From positions 1-34,686 of the forward strand of contig JAFGGI010000006.1 in NCBI GenBank assembly GCA_016930635.1: a stretch of 34,686 nucleotides of DNA. The letters are read 5' to 3'. Origin of the DNA: Sedimentisphaerales bacterium. GTDB taxonomy: Bacteria > Planctomycetota > Phycisphaerae > Sedimentisphaerales > UBA12454. The notes below the pieces were generated by a model. The model made no database searches, was not told where the DNA came from, and saw only the letters and a program-made list of their open reading frames with translations. Position numbers and translations under genes: made by a program. Below are positions 30,214-34,686 of this stretch, one piece after another. Each line of letters opens with the position of its first letter. The first letter of the stretch is position 1.

Positions 30214-31725
30214 ATGGCAGCACAAACCAATACCAAGGAAAAAGAAGCCAAAACCGATGAGATAAAGAACAAGGTCAAAATAACTGATGCAGGCCCGTGT
30301 AAAAAGAAGATCAGCATTGAAGTCCCTGCAGAGAAAATCTCCAAAGCCCTGGACGAGCAATATGATGAGCTCAGACGTGATGCCGTTGTGCCGGGCTTCA
30401 GGAAAGGCAGAGCCCCCCGCAGACTGCTGGAAAAACGCTTCGGCAAAGATGCAACCATGCAGGTAAAGGCAAAGCTCCTGCTCGATGCCAGCGAGTCAGC
30501 TATAAAGGATAACGAGATAGAATCTTTAGGTGAGCCTGACATTGACCCTGAAAAGATAGAAATGCCTGAGGACGGCCCGATGAAATTCGATTTTGAGATC
30601 GAGGTCAGGCCGACATTCGACCTGCCTTCACTCGAAGGAATATCCGTTGAGAAGCCAAAGCTCGAAGTTACCGACCAGACGATTGAAGATGAAATAGCAG
30701 AACTGACCAAACGGCTGGGTACATGGATGCCGAAGGATGGCAAAGTTGCTGCCGAAGACCAGATAATTGCCGACGTTGTTTTGAAACCTGCCGACGGTGA
30801 TGAGGAAAAGGTCAATAATGCAGAGATACACGTAAACCCGCGAGGCCTGGTAGGCAAGGTGCCGGTAGAAAAACTTGACGAGTTGCTCATCGGCACAAAA
30901 GCAGGTGATACAAAGACGACCAGCGTTGATGTACCTGCCACGTTTTACGATGAAAACTACCGCGGCAAAAAGGTAGATGTTGAAATTAAGATCAACGATG
31001 TAAAACAGCTTGCCCCCGCCAAACTCGACGATGCTTTCTTCAAGCGGTTCAGTGTTGAAAATAAGGAAAAGCTTGTTGAGATGATACGCGAAAGGCACGA
31101 AGCAGAAGTTGAAAGACATCAGAAAGAGGCTATGCGTCAGTCTGTCCGTGATTTCCTGCTCGGCAAGGTCAATTTCGATTTGCCCGCCGATGTTGTCGCT
31201 GCCCAGTCACAGGACCTTCTCAAAAGGCAGTACACAAGACTCCTTATGCAGGGCGTAAAGGCAGAAGACCTCCAGCAGCAGATGGAGCAGTTAAGAACTT
31301 CCAGCGACGAACAGGCAAAAGAGCAGCTCAAGAGCTTTTTCATTATGGATGCGATCGCCACAAAGCTTGATATCCAGACGACACAGGAGGAGATCAACGG
31401 CTACATCGCCCAGGCGGCAATGTACCGCCAGGTGCGCCCGGAAAAGATGCGCGAGCAGATGTCCCGCGACGGCTCACTTACCCAGGTAGCTCTTGAGATT
31501 CGTGAGATTAAGTGTATTGACAAGATTTTGGAGTCGGCAAAAGTCTCTGAAGTAAAACCGTCTGCCAAAGCCGGCGCAAAAACAGAGCCGAAAAAGGCAG
31601 CAGCAAAGTCTGAAAAGAAAACGACAGACAAAGCCACGAAGAAAACAACGACCAAGGCCAAAGCTGATACCAAGAAAGCCAAACCGGTCAGAAAGTCACC
31701 GGCCGCAAGGAAAAAGGAAAAATAA
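30214..31725 (+). CDS. tig: Trigger factor with basic C-terminal tail
   Basis: The protein has the N-terminal ribosome-binding domain with the signature region VPGFRKGRAPRRLLEKRFG, a middle peptidyl-prolyl isomerase domain (about residues 170-260, DQIIADVVLKPADG onward) and the helical C-terminal chaperone domain. It binds nascent chains at the ribosome exit. The last 60 or so residues are an Ala/Lys/Thr low-complexity tail (KAAAKSEKKTTDKATKKTTT) absent from the standard protein of about 430-450 residues. AAGGAG precedes the ATG. It starts the tig-clpP1-clpP2 cluster; clpX is not in the window. Confidence 0.96.
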   Translation: MAAQTNTKEKEAKTDEIKNKVKITDAGPCKKKISIEVPAEKISKALDEQYDELRRDAVVPGFRKGRAPRRLLEKRFGKDATMQVKAKLLLDASESAIKDNEIESLGEPDIDPEKIEMPEDGPMKFDFEIEVRPTFDLPSLEGISVEKPKLEVTDQTIEDEIAELTKRLGTWMPKDGKVAAEDQIIADVVLKPADGDEEKVNNAEIHVNPRGLVGKVPVEKLDELLIGTKAGDTKTTSVDVPATFYDENYRGKKVDVEIKINDVKQLAPAKLDDAFFKRFSVENKEKLVEMIRERHEAEVERHQKEAMRQSVRDFLLGKVNFDLPADVVAAQSQDLLKRQYTRLLMQGVKAEDLQQQMEQLRTSSDEQAKEQLKSFFIMDAIATKLDIQTTQEEINGYIAQAAMYRQVRPEKMREQMSRDGSLTQVALEIREIKCIDKILESAKVSEVKPSAKAGAKTEPKKAAAKSEKKTTDKATKKTTTKAKADTKKAKPVRKSPAARKKEK

Positions 31726-31845
31726 TACTGGATAAAATCGGCCTTGACGCAGAAAAGTAACAGGCGAAAATAGCCGATAAATAAGTGTGATGTAATGTTT
31801 AAATGGTGATAAGTTCCTATAAAAAGGACGATTAAGGAAGCAAAA

Positions 31846-32493
31846 ATGATTATTGAGCCACAAAGAAGTCCGATAAGACCGATGGATTCGAGTATCCAGT
31901 CGCCTGCCTATCAGCGAACACGCGAGATGACTCTTGACGATATGCTGCTGGAGAACAGGATAGTCTTCCTCGTCGGCGAAATATCCTACGGCCTGGCGAC
32001 GAATGTAATTATGAAGATGCTCTATCTGGACAACCAGAAGCGCGGCAGTGAAATCAGTCTCTACATCAATTCACCCGGCGGGTCCGTCGACGACACAATG
32101 GCGATCTATGATACAATTAGCTTTATCGGTTCACCCGTAGCTACATTTTGTATCGGCAGGGCAGAATCAGGTGCAGCGATAATTCTTTCAGCAGGCGAAA
32201 AGGGCAAACGCCACGCTCTGCCTCACGCCAAGGTTATGCTCCACCAACCCTGGGGCGGCGTCTCCGGCCAGGCTGCTGATATCCAGATACAGGCTGAAGA
32301 AATCCTCAAAGCCAAGCAGATGATAAACGAGGTACTGGCCCATACCACCGGCCAGCCTATCGAAAAAATTATCGCAGAGACCGAACGCGACAGGTATATG
32401 ACAGCAGATGAGGCAAAAAATTACGGCCTTATCGATGATGTCCTGCACGAAGTAGAAGAAGACGACAAAAAATCAAAGAAGGGTAAAAAATAA
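31846..32493 (+). CDS. clpP: ATP-dependent Clp protease proteolytic subunit ClpP1
   Basis: The 215-residue protein has the ClpP fold with YINSPGGSVDDTMAIYDT. The nucleophile Ser is in CIGRAESGAAIILSAG, the His in MLHQPWGG and the Asp in ERDRYMTADEA, so the triad is complete. Around the Ser the usual ASMGA is replaced by ESGAA, a departure in the oxyanion region. An N-terminal extension of about 25 residues and a lysine-rich tail are present. AAGGAAG precedes the ATG. With clpP2 100 bp downstream, a mixed ClpP1P2 barrel is likely (inference from such pairs elsewhere). Confidence 0.95.
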   Translation: MIIEPQRSPIRPMDSSIQSPAYQRTREMTLDDMLLENRIVFLVGEISYGLATNVIMKMLYLDNQKRGSEISLYINSPGGSVDDTMAIYDTISFIGSPVATFCIGRAESGAAIILSAGEKGKRHALPHAKVMLHQPWGGVSGQAADIQIQAEEILKAKQMINEVLAHTTGQPIEKIIAETERDRYMTADEAKNYGLIDDVLHEVEEDDKKSKKGKK

Positions 32494-32498
32494 AAAAG

Positions 32499-32577
32499 GT
32501 AGCCACAAAGACACAAAGGCACTAAGAAAAAATAATATAAATTAAAAACTTTGTGTCTTAGTGACTTGGTGGCTGAT
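32499..32577. repeat. Palindromic GCCACAAAGACAC repeat, copy 2
   Basis: GTAGCCACAAAGACACAAAG on the left and CTTTGTGTCTTAGTGACTTG on the right pair through AAGACACAAAG with CTTTGTGTCTT, plus an outer AGCCAC with GTGGCT. It fills the clpP1-clpP2 gap and ends just before the clpP2 ribosome site. Confidence 0.75.
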
Positions 32578-32595
32578 AAAAAAAGGAAAAAACAA

Positions 32596-33225
32596 ATGGC
32601 ACTAAATCAGAATCTTGTCCCGATAGTAGTGGAAACAACCGGCCGAGGCGAACGGGCCTATGATATTTACTCAAGGCTTTTAAAGGACAGAATAATTTTC
32701 CTCGGCGGTCAGATCGACGATGAATCTGCAAATCTCGTCATAGCTCAGATGCTGTTTTTGAGCAATGAGGACAATAAAAGTGATATCAATTTTTATGTCA
32801 ATTCACCCGGCGGCTCTGTTACAGCAGGGCTGGCCGTTTATGATACGATGCGGTTTCTCCGCTGCCCGGTAGCGACCTACTGCATAGGCCAATCGGCAAG
32901 TATGGGTGCGATACTCTTTACCGCAGGTACCAAGGGAAAGAGATTTATGCTCAATAACAGCAGAATACTGCTGCATCAGCCGCTCATCAGCGGCGTCCTC
33001 GAAGGCCCGGCAACAGACCTCGATATTCAGGCCAAAGAAATCCTTCGACTTCGAGGCAGGTTATATGATATACTTTCTGCACATACAGGACAGTCGGTTG
33101 ATAAGATTACCGCTGACTGTGACAGAAATCTCTGGCTCGAGGCCGGCGAAGCTATAGAATATGGACTTGCCGACGAGATACTGCAAAAGGCGCCTCAGCC
33201 GGTGCAGAAGCCTGATGAACAATAG
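32596..33225 (+). CDS. clpP: ATP-dependent Clp protease proteolytic subunit ClpP2
   Basis: The frame could start 45 nt earlier inside the palindromic repeat, but AAGGA at 32583-32587 supports the ATG at 32596 (209 residues). All canonical ClpP marks are present: [59 protein letters not shown] with the Ser, [11 protein letters not shown] with the His and [17 protein letters not shown] with the Asp. It is the orthodox partner of the more divergent ClpP1 upstream. The subunits assemble into the tetradecameric protease chamber fed by ClpX or ClpA/C. Confidence 0.95.
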   Translation: MALNQNLVPIVVETTGRGERAYDIYSRLLKDRIIFLGGQIDDESANLVIAQMLFLSNEDNKSDINFYVNSPGGSVTAGLAVYDTMRFLRCPVATYCIGQSASMGAILFTAGTKGKRFMLNNSRILLHQPLISGVLEGPATDLDIQAKEILRLRGRLYDILSAHTGQSVDKITADCDRNLWLEAGEAIEYGLADEILQKAPQPVQKPDEQ

Positions 33226-33281
33226 TAAACTTCTCAGGACCACGGCAAATTAGCCGAGAGTAAAAAGTGGAAGGTAGAAAA

Positions 33282-33896
33282 TTGAAAAACAGGGAAGTTA
33301 CATTTTTTATTTTTTATCTCTTATTTTTTATGCTGCTTTTATCCGGCTGTGAAGAAGCGGCTAAAAAACCCCAGTCACAAACCCTCGATAAAGAACCTGT
33401 CCTCAGTGAAAGTGAAATAGAACGTCAAAACGCTTCCCTTAGAGCTGAAAACCAGAAGCTCAAAGAACAGCTTGAAAATTTAATGGGGATAAACAAACCT
33501 GCAAGGACCGAAGCTGTTTCAACTATTCTGTCGATCGAACTTACCGACCGCTGCGGCATATACGACAAAGACGATGACGGCAAAGAAGAGACTTTGGTCG
33601 TATATCTGAGAACTATCGATGATATGGGCGATTGCATCAAAGCGCCCGGTGCGGTAAAAATAGAACTTTGGGACCTCGACGCCAGGCCGGAAGATGCGCT
33701 TTTGAAAAGCTGGGAGATCGACCCGCCTCAGCTTAGAAAAAACTGGTCAGGCTCACTGCTTACCAGCTATTACAAACTCAAATTGGATACGAGCACAATT
33801 ACTGTAAAAGCCAAACACGAGCTTACAATAAGAGTTGAATTTATAGACTATATGACAGGAAAAATCCTAAAGGCACAGCAAGTCTGCGAACCATAA
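33282..33896 (+). CDS. Putative lipoprotein with short coiled coil
   Basis: A signal sequence ends in the lipobox LLSGC near residue 23, so the mature protein should be lipid-anchored. A short coiled coil follows (SEIERQNASLRAENQKLKEQ), then a beta-rich domain (STILSIELTDRCGIYDKDDD ... TIRVEFIDYMTGKILKAQQV) of no family that I recognise. I start at TTG 33282 because GGAAGG lies 7 nt upstream; a GTG at 33267 is in frame but has a worse ribosome site. It follows clpP2 by 56 nt. Confidence 0.8.
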   Translation: MKNREVTFFIFYLLFFMLLLSGCEEAAKKPQSQTLDKEPVLSESEIERQNASLRAENQKLKEQLENLMGINKPARTEAVSTILSIELTDRCGIYDKDDDGKEETLVVYLRTIDDMGDCIKAPGAVKIELWDLDARPEDALLKSWEIDPPQLRKNWSGSLLTSYYKLKLDTSTITVKAKHELTIRVEFIDYMTGKILKAQQVCEP

Positions 33897-33933
33897 GCTG
33901 CCAAATCGGATACCCGAAAAAGTGATATGGGTT

Positions 33934-34003
33934 ATGTCATTGCGAGGCCACCTATGGTGGCCGTGGCAATCTCAATCATCCGATTTTTACTTTTTCAACA
34001 GCC
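33934..34003. repeat. MITE-like palindromic element, truncated copy 3
   Basis: It begins inside the core (ATGTCATTGCGAGG), carries the hairpin GGCCACC-tat-GGTGGCC (33946-33962), then GGCAATCTCAATCATCCGAT and the terminal TTTTTCAACAG (33991-34001). The left half is missing. It ends against the stop codon of the HNH gene. Confidence 0.8.
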
Positions 34004-34006
34004 CAT

Positions 34007-34576
34007 TTAACCAAAATTCAGCACAGCAAATTCGCCGTGATATTTTTTCGCCGCGATATCATATGCCTTGGCCGCCTCTGTCTCATCGTCAAAATAACCT
34101 AAATGTTTATATGTATTATTATAACCTATAGCCGAACACCATTTCTTGCGTCTTTTGTCCAGATGCACACCTTTGTATCTTGAACTGCAAGGCTTATTTG
34201 TCTTCCTGCGGCTTCGGCAGTTCTGGCTCTTGGTCACGACACGAAGATTACCCCTTGTATTGTTCAGGCTATCGCCGTTCTTATGGTCAACAATTTTACC
34301 TTTAGGCGCATTCATGATCTGCCTGTGCATATACAAAATCTTCCTGCGTTCTATCCGCCCGGCATAAAACTTCCCGCTTACATTCTCAAAACACTGCCAG
34401 TCTGTCTCGGCCAGTTTTTTGTGATCTTCCGGGCTGACGATTGTAAATTTGCCGTCCGTGAGCCTGATCTTTCTAAATGCAAAGCCGAAACGCTTTTTAC
34501 GATACTGTAGAAGAAACCAAACCGCAATTTTTTCAATAATAACTGGAATTGGAATTTGAATACTTATTTTAGTCAT
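34007..34576 (-). CDS. HNH endonuclease with AP2 DNA-binding domain (homing-type)
   Basis: The 189-residue protein has a short N-terminal RIRLTDGKFTIVSPEDHKKL segment and an HNH nuclease core, with LYMHRQIMNAPKGKIVDHKN then GDSLNNTRGNLRVVTKSQN. A C-terminal AP2/ERF-type DNA-binding domain follows (SRYKGVHLDKRRKKWCSAIG; HLGYFDDETEAAKAYDIAAK). This pairing is typical of free-standing, mobile homing-type endonucleases of phages and bacteria. Its stop lies 4 bases from the end of a palindromic element, and repeat words start about 15 nt before its ATG, so it sits between repeats. The target is unknown. Confidence 0.92.
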   Translation of the reverse strand: MTKISIQIPIPVIIEKIAVWFLLQYRKKRFGFAFRKIRLTDGKFTIVSPEDHKKLAETDWQCFENVSGKFYAGRIERRKILYMHRQIMNAPKGKIVDHKNGDSLNNTRGNLRVVTKSQNCRSRRKTNKPCSSRYKGVHLDKRRKKWCSAIGYNNTYKHLGYFDDETEAAKAYDIAAKKYHGEFAVLNFG

Positions 34577-34592
34577 AATGATTCCTTTGTGT

Positions 34593-34686
34593 TTCGTTTA
34601 TCGGTTGCGATGCTCGCCGATAAGGCTATCAGGCCAACAGTTTATCAGGCAGTGGACATCAGGCTAACAGGGCATCAGGTTGGGCT
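34593..34686. repeat. Mixed word array at the window edge (B and ATCAGG families)
   Basis: TCGTTTATCGGTTGCGATGC begins the stretch and includes a 23-bp exact inverted match to 30130-30152. ATCAGG-family words follow (TATCAGGCAGTGGACATCAG, GGCATCAGG) to the end of the window, so the array continues outside it. Confidence 0.7.

Noticed and set aside
30075-30941. 288-codon minus-strand frame
   Set aside because: It is a Ser-rich shadow of the trigger-factor gene, and its end is translated repeat sequence.
32551-32595. Upstream start for clpP2
   Set aside because: The extra codons would be translated from the palindromic repeat, and a good ribosome site supports the ATG at 32596.

Overview
The window looks like a chromosomal piece from a Gram-negative, LPS-bearing member of the Planctomycetota, probably class Phycisphaerae and near Sedimentisphaerales. 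This is inferred from the dockerin-like tail of an exported protein (GDLNDDCTVNGYDF), the ECF-sigma/zinc anti-sigma arrangement, a full lipid A/heptose gene set, tandem clpP genes, and intergenic DNA packed with short degenerate inverted repeats of kinds common in uncultured planctomycete genomes. No database search was possible.

Layout. Bases 1-4825 (minus strand) form one tightly packed seven-gene set. It starts with a GH130-type glycoside enzyme fused in frame to the region-4 domain of an ECF sigma factor. Then come a zinc-finger anti-sigma factor, YbjQ, NfeD, an SPFH/stomatin protein, a PIG-L deacetylase and an uncharacterised gene that runs off the left edge. Bases 4938-11849 carry mixed housekeeping and unknown genes: a UPF0316 membrane protein, a STAS protein, RNase III, a glycine-repeat protein, a polytopic membrane protein, YhaM and an HTH/transmembrane/coiled-coil protein. 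Bases 12160-15037 hold a sensor kinase and an HD-GYP response regulator. A GH10 xylanase follows.

Bases 15038-18950 are accessory DNA: hairpin repeats, a hypothetical gene, a palindromic MITE-like element, an HTH protein and a decayed GxxExxY gene between inverted repeats. Bases 18955-28301 hold an isocitrate/isopropylmalate-type dehydrogenase and an LPS block: lpxK, hldE, gmhA, gmhB with a membrane anchor, a heptosyltransferase fused to a WaaP-like kinase, a GT4 glycosyltransferase, then plsY. GmhA, HldE and GmhB together give ADP-heptose, which the glycosyltransferases would add to the lipid A that LpxK phosphorylates. Bases 28404-34686 carry an exported dockerin-like protein, tRNA-Gly, a candidate small structured RNA, a four-helix-bundle protein, the protein-quality set tig-clpP1-clpP2, a lipoprotein and an HNH-AP2 endonuclease.

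The most unusual things are the GH130-sigma4 fusion with its anti-sigma partner; the set of different degenerate palindromic repeat families, several of which bracket or extend small mobile-type ORFs; a three-copy palindromic element whose hairpin arms change sequence but keep pairing; and a terminator-ended candidate RNA at 29516-29630.
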